This document shows positions 7,752 through 15,718 of a DNA stretch of 64,000 nt, piece after piece. How positions within the stretch are numbered: position 1 is the first letter of the stretch; every line of letters starts with the position of its first letter. Under the pieces are notes generated by a model. It searched no databases, was not told the DNA's origin, and worked only from the letters and a program-made list of their open reading frames with translations. Position numbers and translations under genes: made by a program. Source of the DNA: Hyphomicrobium sp. GTDB lineage: Bacteria > Pseudomonadota > Alphaproteobacteria > Rhizobiales > Hyphomicrobiaceae. Location of the stretch: contig PERI01000005.1 of the NCBI GenBank assembly GCA_002928515.1, forward strand, positions 62,001 to 126,000, in the 5' to 3' direction.

Positions 7752-8474
7752 ATGAAAACCTATGTCCATATTTCCATCGCAGCAGCCTCATTGATCTTCC
7801 TCGGTCAGTCTCTGGCACACGCGCAATCACCCTCTGCCCCTGATGAGGAACCCCTGGTCCAACAGCCGCCTGCTGCTGCCGCACCAAAAGCTCCCGTACC
7901 GCATGATCGTGCGCCTATGCTTGGCCAGCGCGGCAAGACCAAGGGCGATCCAGGCATGCTTGGCAATCCGTGGCCAAAAACACCTGAAGAAGCAGATAAG
8001 ACAATTGCCAATTTGCTGGCGCATCTGGCCACCAGCGACGATGCTTTGACCGCTGGTTCAATCGCAGCGTCCATCGAAAAGCTCTGGCGCTTGCCAGGCG
8101 GCGATACCGTCAACCTGCTGATGGACCGCGCAGAGAACGAAACTTCAAAAATGAATACGGAACTCGGGTTGAAGTTGCTCGATGCCGCAGTCGAATTGGC
8201 ACCTGACTACGCGGAAGTCTGGAACCGCCGCGCGTATGTTTTTTATCGCATGGGCAACATGCAGGCAGCTCTTGGAGATTTGCGTCGTGCGCTGGCACTC
8301 GAACCCAACCACTTCCGCGCGCTCGACGGTATGGCAAAAATTCTCGACAACCTCGGCGAAAAGAAAGCCGCCCTCAAAGCCTATGACCAGTTGCTAGCCA
8401 TTCATCCGCAAATCGAAGGCGCGCAAGAAGCTGCGGATGAATTGCGCAAAAGTGTTGACGGCCAAGGAATATGA
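7752..8474 (+). CDS. Secreted tetratricopeptide-repeat protein
   Basis: A 240-residue protein with a signal peptide (MKTYVHISIAAASLIFLGQSLAHA, likely cut after AHA). A proline/alanine-rich linker follows, then about three TPR units from residue 125 on (ELGLKLLDAAVELAPDYAEVW, NRRAYVFYRMGNMQAALGDL and RRALALEPNHFRALDGMAKILDNLGEKKAALKAYDQLLAIHP). TPR arrays bind protein partners, so a periplasmic scaffold role is likely. No specific function can be named. It converges with pyk. Confidence 0.8.
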   Translation: MKTYVHISIAAASLIFLGQSLAHAQSPSAPDEEPLVQQPPAAAAPKAPVPHDRAPMLGQRGKTKGDPGMLGNPWPKTPEEADKTIANLLAHLATSDDALTAGSIAASIEKLWRLPGGDTVNLLMDRAENETSKMNTELGLKLLDAAVELAPDYAEVWNRRAYVFYRMGNMQAALGDLRRALALEPNHFRALDGMAKILDNLGEKKAALKAYDQLLAIHPQIEGAQEAADELRKSVDGQGI

Positions 8475-8503
8475 GTTGCCGACGATAAGGCTACGCGTGT
8501 GGA

Positions 8504-9949
8504 TCAAACGTCTTCCGCAATTGGTGCGCCGCTCTCGTCCACGAAGGCAATGCGGATCATGTTGGTCGCGCCCGGCGAACCGAGCGGAATACCAGCCGTA
8601 ATCAAAATGCCATCTCGTGCTTTGACGAGGCCTTCCTCAAAGGCAATACGACACGCTTTGCGCACCATGTGCGACAGGTTTTCGGGGTCGCCCGTCAGGA
8701 TCGATTGCACACCCCACACGAGCGACAAGCGCCGCGCAGTGGATTCCACCGGCGTCAAACCGATGACAGGAATACCCGGCCGCTCGCGCGTCACGCGCAG
8801 CACGGTTGATCCGGTCGCCGTATAACAAACAATCGCACCTAAACGAACCGTGTCGGCAATGGCAGAAGCCGCTGCCGCAATGGCGTCAGCTCCCGTCGGC
8901 TGAGGCTCCGTCTGGGTCGCATACAAAATTGCCTCGTAAACCGGGTCGGCTTCGACCTCGATGGCAATCTTGTCCATCATCTGGATGGCTTCGGTCGGAT
9001 ACTGCCCAACGGCACTTTCCGCCGATAGCATGATCGCATCGGCGCCATCGAACACAGCGGTCGCCACATCGGAGACTTCTGCGCGCGTAGGCATCGGCGA
9101 TGAGATCATGCTTTCCAGCATTTGCGTGGCAACGATCACCGGTTTGCCCGCGGCACGCGACAGCCGGGTGATTTTCTTCTGGATGCCCGGCACTTTTTCA
9201 ACCGGCATCTCGACGCCGAGATCGCCGCGCGCAACCATGATCCCGTCCGATGCGGCAATAACATCTTCGAGGTCGGCAACCGCCGATGGTTTCTCGATCT
9301 TCGACAAGATCGCCGCGCGCGTGCCGATTTGACGACGGACCTCGTGCACGTCTTCGGCGCGCTGCACGAACGACAACGCCACCCAATCGACACCAAGCTT
9401 CAAAGCATGCGCGAGATCGAGCCGGTCCTTTTCCGTCAAAGGCGAAATAGCCAGCAAGGTATCTGGCATCGAAATGCCTTTACGGCTGGCCAACATGCCG
9501 CCTACCGTCACTTCGGCAACGATCTCAGTTTTGCTGGACTCAATCACGCACATGCGTAACTTGCCATCATCCAGAACGAGATTATGACCCGGCTCGATGC
9601 CAGCAAAAATCTGCTCATGCGGCAGAAACACCCGCTCAGCGTTGCCCGGTGTTTCATTGCGGTCGAATTTAAAAATGGACTTCTGCGCAATCTGCACGCG
9701 TCCGCCCTGGAACTCTCCAACGCGAAACTTCGGTCCCTGCAAATCGGCAAGAATACCGATGGGGTGACGATGGCGGGCGGCACACGCACGCACGGCATTA
9801 TAAAGAGTCTTCGCACCGTCATGCGAAGAATGACTCATATTAATCCGAAACACATCGACGCCAGCCAAAAACAACCGCTCGATCATTTCGGGGGCGGCGG
9901 ATGCGGGGCCAAGCGTGGCGACGATCTTGACCCGGCGATTACGTCTCAT
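8504..9949 (-). CDS. pyk: Pyruvate kinase
   Basis: A 481-residue glycolytic enzyme that transfers phosphate from phosphoenolpyruvate to ADP. Diagnostic motifs are VKIVATLGPAS at the N-terminus, DVFRINMSH, ILSKIEKPSAVADLEDVI, IMVARGDLGVEMP (Mg and PEP site) and KPVIVATQMLESMI. The ATG at 9949 overlaps the stop of the DUF1036 gene in an ATGA arrangement, so translation is probably coupled. The track's start at 9997 would add 16 residues inside the upstream gene and was rejected. It is the last gene of gckA-DUF1036-pyk, which together would take glycerate through 2-phosphoglycerate and PEP (with enolase elsewhere) to pyruvate. Confidence 0.96.
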   Translation of the reverse strand: MRRNRRVKIVATLGPASAAPEMIERLFLAGVDVFRINMSHSSHDGAKTLYNAVRACAARHRHPIGILADLQGPKFRVGEFQGGRVQIAQKSIFKFDRNETPGNAERVFLPHEQIFAGIEPGHNLVLDDGKLRMCVIESSKTEIVAEVTVGGMLASRKGISMPDTLLAISPLTEKDRLDLAHALKLGVDWVALSFVQRAEDVHEVRRQIGTRAAILSKIEKPSAVADLEDVIAASDGIMVARGDLGVEMPVEKVPGIQKKITRLSRAAGKPVIVATQMLESMISSPMPTRAEVSDVATAVFDGADAIMLSAESAVGQYPTEAIQMMDKIAIEVEADPVYEAILYATQTEPQPTGADAIAAAASAIADTVRLGAIVCYTATGSTVLRVTRERPGIPVIGLTPVESTARRLSLVWGVQSILTGDPENLSHMVRKACRIAFEEGLVKARDGILITAGIPLGSPGATNMIRIAFVDESGAPIAEDV

Positions 9950-10395
9950 TGCTCTGCTTTTCCCTGACCTTCGCCATCGGTCAGGCGTATCGTCCACTCT
10001 TGGGACTGCCCGGTATCGACCTCAAAGAATCCGCTGCGCTTATAGCCGCGTTTCTGACAATCCTGAACCCCCCGTATAGCAAACGACTTATCCGTCGTGC
10101 ACATGTCGTTCTTGCCGCCCCACTCGCCACCGCGGTCATAATCGATCGCGTGCACATAAACGAACTGGCTTGGCAGCGTGCCTTTGTACAAAGTTTCGCA
10201 CGTTTGCGAGGCGATGTTCCACCAGCCTTCCGTGGTCCAGCCGGTGGTATCTTGATAGCCAATCGCAACGCCAACCCGGCTTGTCGTTGAATTGCACAAC
10301 TTCAAATCGGCCAGCGCCTGTCCAGCGTTGAGCGTCAATGTGGCCATCACAACAACAAAGGCTAGAAAGGGGAATGCGTGAAGACGTGACACCAC
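9946..10395 (-). CDS. Secreted DUF1036 protein
   Basis: A 149-residue protein with an N-terminal signal peptide (HAFPFLAFVVVMATLTLNAGQALA, cut before DLKLCN). The DUF1036 core follows, with LCNSTTSRVGVAIGYQD, the tryptophan-rich TTGWTTEGWWNI, and cysteines in SQTCETLY, NDMCTT and VQDCQKRGY that could form disulfides in the periplasm. The family has no established function. The start is uncertain: no suitably placed ATG exists, and GTG at 10395 (or 10392) has GGAG about nine bases before it, whereas the track's 10518 start overlaps gckA. It sits between gckA and pyk, overlaps pyk by four bases, and is often found beside pyk in Hyphomicrobiales. Confidence 0.82.
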   Translation of the reverse strand: MVSRLHAFPFLAFVVVMATLTLNAGQALADLKLCNSTTSRVGVAIGYQDTTGWTTEGWWNIASQTCETLYKGTLPSQFVYVHAIDYDRGGEWGGKNDMCTTDKSFAIRGVQDCQKRGYKRSGFFEVDTGQSQEWTIRLTDGEGQGKAEQ

Positions 10396-10462
10396 GTCAA
10401 TGTCTCCGAAAGATGATGGAAGCCGTATGATGGTTATGATCCTGTATTGATTTCGCGCAACC

Positions 10463-11758
10463 TCAAGGATCGACCAGGATAACCCGGAAATCGTTGACGT
10501 TAGTTTGCGTCGGCCCACACAGGATTAAGTCGCCGATGGGAGCGAAAAATCCCGTCGAGTCGTTGTTTGCTAGGAACTTGGCGGCATTGAGGTTAGCCGC
10601 GTTCGCGCGTGCCAAAGTATCGGGCACGACAATGGCGCCTGCCGGATCGCCAGCATTGCCGCCACCGCCGTCGATGCCATCGGTATCACCTGCAAGTCCA
10701 CTGATGCCGGGTGCACCATCGAGGGCAAGTGCCAGACCAAGAGCGTACTCCTGATTGGGGCCACCCGAGCCGTTGCCTGTAACGGTGACAGTCAATTCAC
10801 CGCCTGACATGATCGCGACTTTGTCACCGCGCCGCTTGGCATCGAGTGCCATCTGGGCATGGAACCGCGCGACCTCGCGAGCTTCACCTTCGAGGCTGTC
10901 TCCGAGAAAATCGACTTTGTAGCCATGCGCGCGCGCAATCTTCGCAGCAGCTTCGATTGACGCCTTAGGGGCGGCTACAATTTTGTACTCGGAATTGGCA
11001 AGTTTCGCATCGCCAAGTTTCAAAGTCTCATTCGCGCTATCGTTCAGTGCTGCTGCAATTTCCGGCGATGGCGTGATGTTCCAGCGCGCCAAAACATTTT
11101 TAGCATCGAGCAAAGTCGAGCGATCGGCAACCGTTGGTCCTGAACCGATTTCATCGGGATGGTCGCCAGGTACATCCGAAATCGACAGCGTCAGCAACCG
11201 CGCGGGATGCACCACCGCTGCGAGCTTGCCGCCTTTGATGTTTGAGAGATGCTTGCGCACGCAGTTCATTTCAGAAATCGGCGCGCCTGACTTCAAAAGT
11301 TGTTTGGTCAGCGCTTGTTTAGCTTCAAAGCTCACGCCGTTGACGGGGGCGGACCAGATCGCGGAGGCACCACCCGATAACAAGCACAGCACGAGATCGT
11401 TGGGGCCCGCCGAACCTGCCAGCGCGATGGCGCGTTGAGCGCCTTCGATGGAATGGGCGTCGGGCACCGGATGGCCCGCTTCCAAAATTTCGATGATTTC
11501 GGTTGGCAATCCGAAACCGTGACGCGTCGATATCAAACCGGATATTTTGTCGCCTTGGCCGTTGGCGACGTAATGGTGTTCGGTCGCCACTGCCATCGCG
11601 GCAGAACCCTTGCCGGCACCGATAATGATGATCCGGCCATTCGCCGGTACAGCTGGCAGAAAAGGTGGCAAGCAGGTTGACGGATGGGCGGTCGTGTACG
11701 CGGCTTCGTAGAGCTTGTGGAGCAGGGTTCGCGCGCCGCTCGTCTGTCCATCAGCCAT
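10463..11758 (-). CDS. gckA: Glycerate 2-kinase (MOFRL family)
   Basis: A 431-residue enzyme of the GckA/TtuD family that phosphorylates D-glycerate to 2-phosphoglycerate; older annotations call it hydroxypyruvate reductase. Visible motifs are IIIIGAGKGSAAMA, CLLSGGASAIWSAP, MNCVRKHLSNIKGG, SDVPGDHPDEIGSGPT, and the C-terminal MOFRL segment IMSGGELTVTVTGNGSGGPNQEYAL with GLAGDTDGIDG. ATG 11758 (MADGQTSGARTLLHKLYEAA) was chosen over the track's 11899 because family similarity begins here; the RBS is weak. It heads the operon with DUF1036 and pyk. Such enzymes serve glyoxylate, tartrate or serine-cycle carbon, and the window does not say which. Confidence 0.92.
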   Translation of the reverse strand: MADGQTSGARTLLHKLYEAAYTTAHPSTCLPPFLPAVPANGRIIIIGAGKGSAAMAVATEHHYVANGQGDKISGLISTRHGFGLPTEIIEILEAGHPVPDAHSIEGAQRAIALAGSAGPNDLVLCLLSGGASAIWSAPVNGVSFEAKQALTKQLLKSGAPISEMNCVRKHLSNIKGGKLAAVVHPARLLTLSISDVPGDHPDEIGSGPTVADRSTLLDAKNVLARWNITPSPEIAAALNDSANETLKLGDAKLANSEYKIVAAPKASIEAAAKIARAHGYKVDFLGDSLEGEAREVARFHAQMALDAKRRGDKVAIMSGGELTVTVTGNGSGGPNQEYALGLALALDGAPGISGLAGDTDGIDGGGGNAGDPAGAIVVPDTLARANAANLNAAKFLANNDSTGFFAPIGDLILCGPTQTNVNDFRVILVDP

Positions 11759-11930
11759 CTGGTCCCACCCCGGCGGTTTCTCGTTGTTGACCCTGGTTTG
11801 CGCAATCGCATCAACGCCGTCAAGGTTTCCAAGGCCGCAGCGCGCATGCCATGGTGTCCAGCCCTGCCAAACCCTATCTAAAGATAAGTACCCGACCACA
11901 AACCGGCGCTACAAAAGCGCGGAGATAGCC

Positions 11931-12239
11931 ATGAAAACCTTCGACCCCCAAACCACGCTCGAACTCGAAGCCGCAGCGTTTCGCCGCCTCGTCACGCATT
12001 TGCGATCCCGCACCGACGTCCAAAATATCGACATGATGAATCTGGCAGGCTTCTGCCGCAACTGCTTGTCGAATTGGCTGGCCGATGCCGCCCGCGACAA
12101 AGGCCTCGAGCTGTCGAAAGATGACGCGCGCGAGATCATCTACGGCATGCCCTACAAGGACTGGCAGGCAAAATACCAGACTGAGGCCTCGCCGCAGCAG
12201 CAAGCAGCATTTCAAGACAGCAAACCGCACGATCACTGA
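11931..12239 (+). CDS. DUF1244 family protein
   Basis: A 102-residue cytoplasmic protein of the DUF1244 family. It reads AAAFRRLVTHLRSRTDVQNIDMMNLAGFCRNCLSNWL, with a CRNC cysteine pair, then REIIYGMPYKDWQAKYQ, the most conserved part of the family. The CxxC suggests metal or redox binding, but the function is unknown. ATG 11931 has GGAGA ten bases upstream, so the 72 extra codons in the track are rejected. It is divergent from gckA and precedes gapR. Confidence 0.88.
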   Translation: MKTFDPQTTLELEAAAFRRLVTHLRSRTDVQNIDMMNLAGFCRNCLSNWLADAARDKGLELSKDDAREIIYGMPYKDWQAKYQTEASPQQQAAFQDSKPHDH

Positions 12240-12391
12240 ACGCGCGCATCTTATTGAGTCGGCCTGCGCATTCTTGGCGCGTCAAGACCTGATCGCGTGA
12301 TTTCCCTTGGGATTGATCGTTGGCTTTCCTTGTTGCGATCCTCGCGCTTGGCTAGCGTTCGGCTGCAATATCGATCAACGAGGAGTATCCG

Positions 12392-12688
12392 ATGAGCACG
12401 CTTCAAGTTTCGGCGCAAAAGCAGTTGCGCCAATTCGTCGAGCAGATCGAACGGCTCGAAGAAGAAAAGAAGCAGCTCGCCAGCGACGTGCGCGATAAAT
12501 ATCTCGAAGCGAAGGCTGTCGGCTTCGATGTCAAAGCTTTGCGCCAAATCGTACGCTTGCGCAAAAAGAGCCAGTCAGAACGTCTGGAAGAAGAAAGCGT
12601 GCTCGAAGTCTATATGCACGCGCTGGGTATGCTGGACGATGACGGTACGCGCGAAGCGACTGCCGATGCCATGATCGCTGCAGAATAA
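12392..12688 (+). CDS. gapR: Nucleoid-associated protein GapR (DUF2312)
   Basis: A 98-residue DUF2312 protein identical in layout to GapR. A long N-terminal coiled coil (RQFVEQIERLEEEKKQLASDVRDKYLEAKAVGFD) is followed by VKALRQIVRLRKKSQSERLEEE and a short helical end. GapR forms a tetrameric clamp around overtwisted DNA ahead of replication and transcription forks and stimulates topoisomerases; it is essential or near-essential in Caulobacter. It has its own RBS (GAGG upstream of ATG) and ends at a strong terminator. Confidence 0.93.
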   Translation: MSTLQVSAQKQLRQFVEQIERLEEEKKQLASDVRDKYLEAKAVGFDVKALRQIVRLRKKSQSERLEEESVLEVYMHALGMLDDDGTREATADAMIAAE

Positions 12689-12731
12689 CTGACTGCCGCA
12701 GCGCACAATTTATCGAGTGAATTTGACCATG

Positions 12732-12759
12732 AGCGCGGGAAAAGACCCCGCGCTTTTTT
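12732..12759 (+). terminator. Terminator of gapR
   Basis: AGCGCGGG and CCCGCGCT form a perfect stem with an AAAAGAC-type loop, followed by six T. Confidence 0.9.
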
Positions 12760-12868
12760 GCTGGCTATCAAGCAACGGTGATCGGTTGTGCATTGGATCA
12801 GCCGACACCCCATGATAAGGTGATATCGCAAAATAAAAATAATCGATCAGCAAGGCTGATAGCTGCCG

Positions 12869-13795
12869 ATGACCCACGTCACGCTCAAGCATTTGAGATA
12901 TTTCGATGCTCTGGCCCGCGAACAGCATTTCGGCCGTGCGGCGGACGCTTGCTCTGTCACGCAACCCGCTCTGTCCATGCAAATTCAAGAACTCGAACTG
13001 TCACTTGGAATTCCACTGGTTGAAAGGACGCGCGCAGGAATTCGTCTGACGCCGAAAGGCGAGGAAATCGCGCTGCGCGCCCAACGCATGTTGAACGACG
13101 TGCGCGATCTCATCGATTTCGCCAAGCACTCAGGCGGCATCCTCTCAGGCACCTTACGGCTCGGTGTTATTCCATCGATTGCACCTTACTTATTGCCGCC
13201 ATTGCTGCCCTTGTTGCGCAATACGTATCCCGAACTCGAACTGCATATTCGCGAAACGCAAACCCAACCCCTGATGGTCGAGCTAGCCGAAGGCAAGCTT
13301 GACGTTGTGTTGCTGGCCCTGCCAATCAAAAGCCCCGACATAGAATCGTTGCCTTTGTTTGAAGACCGTTTTTTACTGGCCATGCCGAAGGCCAAAAAAC
13401 TGTCCGGCCGCGTCCGCGCGACGAAGGATTTAGTCGAAAGCGATCGCTTGTTGTTGCTGGAAGAAGGCCATTGTTTGCGCGATCAGGCGTTGACCTATTG
13501 CAGCTTGCAGCAAGTCGATTCCATCAACACGTTCGGTGCTTCGAGCCTAGCAACGATCGTGGAAATGGTCGCGGCAGGTCTTGGCATAACACTGCTTCCC
13601 GAGATCTGCGTGGCTGCTGAGGGTCGCAGTCGCGACATCAAGATGATCCGCTTCGTCGAACCCGAGCCTTCGCGCTCAATCGGTCTCGTCTGGCGTCGCT
13701 CAAGCCCGCGTCGCGATGATTTTGTCGCGCTGGGCAGGCTCGTGACGGAAGCCGGAATTGCGGTTCTAAAAAGAGCGGCGATCCCGATTACCTGA
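12869..13795 (+). CDS. oxyR: LysR-type regulator, OxyR-like peroxide sensor
   Basis: A 308-residue LysR-family activator. The winged helix-turn-helix occupies residues 1-65 (FGRAADACSVTQPALSMQIQELE), and the rest is a substrate-binding-type sensor domain. The key evidence for OxyR is EEGHCLRDQALTYC: Cys202 and Cys211 have the same nine-residue spacing and flanking GHCLRDQA as the redox pair of E. coli OxyR. Oxidation by hydrogen peroxide would lock the active form and induce catalase and peroxidase genes. No such target gene is adjacent. LsrB of rhizobia is a close relative and cannot be fully excluded. Confidence 0.85.
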   Translation: MTHVTLKHLRYFDALAREQHFGRAADACSVTQPALSMQIQELELSLGIPLVERTRAGIRLTPKGEEIALRAQRMLNDVRDLIDFAKHSGGILSGTLRLGVIPSIAPYLLPPLLPLLRNTYPELELHIRETQTQPLMVELAEGKLDVVLLALPIKSPDIESLPLFEDRFLLAMPKAKKLSGRVRATKDLVESDRLLLLEEGHCLRDQALTYCSLQQVDSINTFGASSLATIVEMVAAGLGITLLPEICVAAEGRSRDIKMIRFVEPEPSRSIGLVWRRSSPRRDDFVALGRLVTEAGIAVLKRAAIPIT

Positions 13796-13809
13796 TACGC
13801 GCAATCAGC

Positions 13810-15471
13810 TCAACGCTTACTGGTTCGCACCGCGCGGTTTTCGATGCCCGCTGGTGTGACTAACCGATTCTGATCCATTTCCTGCAGTGCATCCAGATGC
13901 ACGGCCTTGCCTTGGAACTGCTGCGCCCAAAGCACCTGTGCCACTTGTTGACCGGGGCGGAAGCGCATCGGAACAATAGCGCCGACATCGTCGAGCATGT
14001 CGAGCGTAGCGGCAACATCTGGATGTTGTAATCCGGCGAGTTGTGGATCGTGCGCCGATGGCGTGTCTGTCAAAAGCGGAGCCAACGGAAACGGACGATA
14101 GGCAAGTTCTTCAGGGTGGTCTTCGTCGAATTCAGGCGCTTGTACCCAACCGGTGCCGAGGCTGTCAGGGCTCATATCGGTGATGCTGTTGCTCGTGCTA
14201 GATGGTACGAACGCTGCGACCTTCGGTTCTTTACCCGTCAGTTGCGGCTTTGCCGGTGTACCCGGCAGACCCGCAGCAACGGCCGCGGCAGCCAAAGCCT
14301 TTTGCGGACGCACAGCAGGCTTCGGCTCAGAAATCAGTTTGGGCGACGAGGGGGGAACCAACGCGGCTTGTTTGGGGATCAAAGATGCCTGCTGCACCAA
14401 AGCATCGAGCTTGCTGCGGTCTTTCTTCGACGGCCCTTGCGTGAATTGCGATGAGCGCTCGACGATGCGCGGCTCAGCTACAAGTCGCGGTTTGACAGGT
14501 TCGGCAACGGGCGGCGCAAACGCTGCAACCACCTGTTTGCCTGCGACCGTTGCCTTCGCCGTCGCTTGCGGCAGAGGCTCCCAGGTCACGTCCAAGCGCC
14601 GTTGCGGTTCAGCTTTTGGCGAAGCGGGCGCACTATCCCCCAATGAGGCGACAGCAAATGGTCGACGCTCTGGCGAGGGAGGTGACTTGGCCGCGGGCGT
14701 ATTCAAACTCGCACTGAGCCGCACCGCTGGCCGCGCCGACGCAACCAATGTCGTGGCAGGTTTCGGATTGCGTCGATCATCGTGGAACTGGGCGATTTGC
14801 ACCGCAAGATCGCGATACTTCGATTGCGCTTCGCGTACATCGGACGCTGAAATAGGACCGCCTTGAGCAGGCATATGGCGCGTCCGTCCACTCGGGAACA
14901 ACAGCGCCAACTCATAGCGCGGAAGACGCGGCCACGCGCGCACATTGGCCGTATCGACGTGCACGAATGGAATGCCCGATGTCGGATAATAGCCGACGCC
15001 GCCGCGCTCACGGATCAACGCAGAGTAGCGCATGCGCTTGAGCGGCACGTCCGGGAACGTGATGTCCATCGCTTTGCCGGTCATATGCTGGCTTTTGCTG
15101 GCTTGCCCGCCAACCGTGCGCCGCAGCATCGCGTTGGTAGCCGGCGAGCGATAGCCGGAAATGATATGGATCGGTTCTTGCGACCCCAACTCGTTGTGCA
15201 TCTCCCAAGCAAGATCGATGGTCGCAGGTGACATTTGCGTAGCCTGGTTTTTGCGCCAGTCGCGCAAGATCCAATTGATCTTCGCCATCGCTTCTGGAAC
15301 GTAATTCCCATCCTTTTTATAGGTGACGGTAATCCGTTCCTGTGTGTGGATTTGATAGAAGGAAATTGTGCGGTCGCCTTTGCCGGGTGCCGTGACGGCA
15401 GCAGTCGTCAAGCCAGCAACACCAGCAAGCACGCCAATACCAATCACCACCGCATATCGGCGCAATACCAC
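13810..15471 (-). CDS. DUF882/MepK-like peptidoglycan hydrolase with long C-terminal tail
   Basis: About 553 residues. An N-terminal membrane anchor or signal (AVVIGIGVLAGVAGLTTAAV) is followed by a DUF882 (peptidase M15) domain to roughly residue 200. It carries IISGYRSPATNAML, SQHMTGKAMDI and PFVHVDTANVRAW, which supply the zinc ligands of LAS-type peptidases. The last 330 residues are low-complexity, rich in Ala, Pro and Lys. E. coli YcbK (MepK) of this family cuts 3-3 crosslinks and is encoded beside ldtD; here too an L,D-transpeptidase gene follows on the same strand. No ATG exists; GTG 15471 with GGGG seven bases upstream looks best, against TTG 15489 in the track. Confidence 0.85.
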   Translation of the reverse strand: MVLRRYAVVIGIGVLAGVAGLTTAAVTAPGKGDRTISFYQIHTQERITVTYKKDGNYVPEAMAKINWILRDWRKNQATQMSPATIDLAWEMHNELGSQEPIHIISGYRSPATNAMLRRTVGGQASKSQHMTGKAMDITFPDVPLKRMRYSALIRERGGVGYYPTSGIPFVHVDTANVRAWPRLPRYELALLFPSGRTRHMPAQGGPISASDVREAQSKYRDLAVQIAQFHDDRRNPKPATTLVASARPAVRLSASLNTPAAKSPPSPERRPFAVASLGDSAPASPKAEPQRRLDVTWEPLPQATAKATVAGKQVVAAFAPPVAEPVKPRLVAEPRIVERSSQFTQGPSKKDRSKLDALVQQASLIPKQAALVPPSSPKLISEPKPAVRPQKALAAAAVAAGLPGTPAKPQLTGKEPKVAAFVPSSTSNSITDMSPDSLGTGWVQAPEFDEDHPEELAYRPFPLAPLLTDTPSAHDPQLAGLQHPDVAATLDMLDDVGAIVPMRFRPGQQVAQVLWAQQFQGKAVHLDALQEMDQNRLVTPAGIENRAVRTSKR

Positions 15472-15718
15472 CAGCAATCCCCGTCCCAACCCCGTTCATG
15501 CATCGCGGATAAGGGAAGACGCTATCAGCGTCTTGGCCATAGATCGTTAAGAGTTAATCCCGAACTCTTAAGACGACGTAACCGCGAACCCTGGCATCTA
15601 ACGATCATGAAAGGGCGACAAAAGGGCAGCCATGCTCACGCTGGGCAAAGGTGCCTGCATAGGCACAAGTGACCGCAAGCCAACGTGATCAAGCAGATAA
15701 TCGTGAGTTGAGTGGCCG

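Noticed and set aside
14153-14866. 237-residue plus-strand ORF
   Set aside because: Antisense to the low-complexity tail of the DUF882 protein; long only because of repeated Ala/Pro codons.
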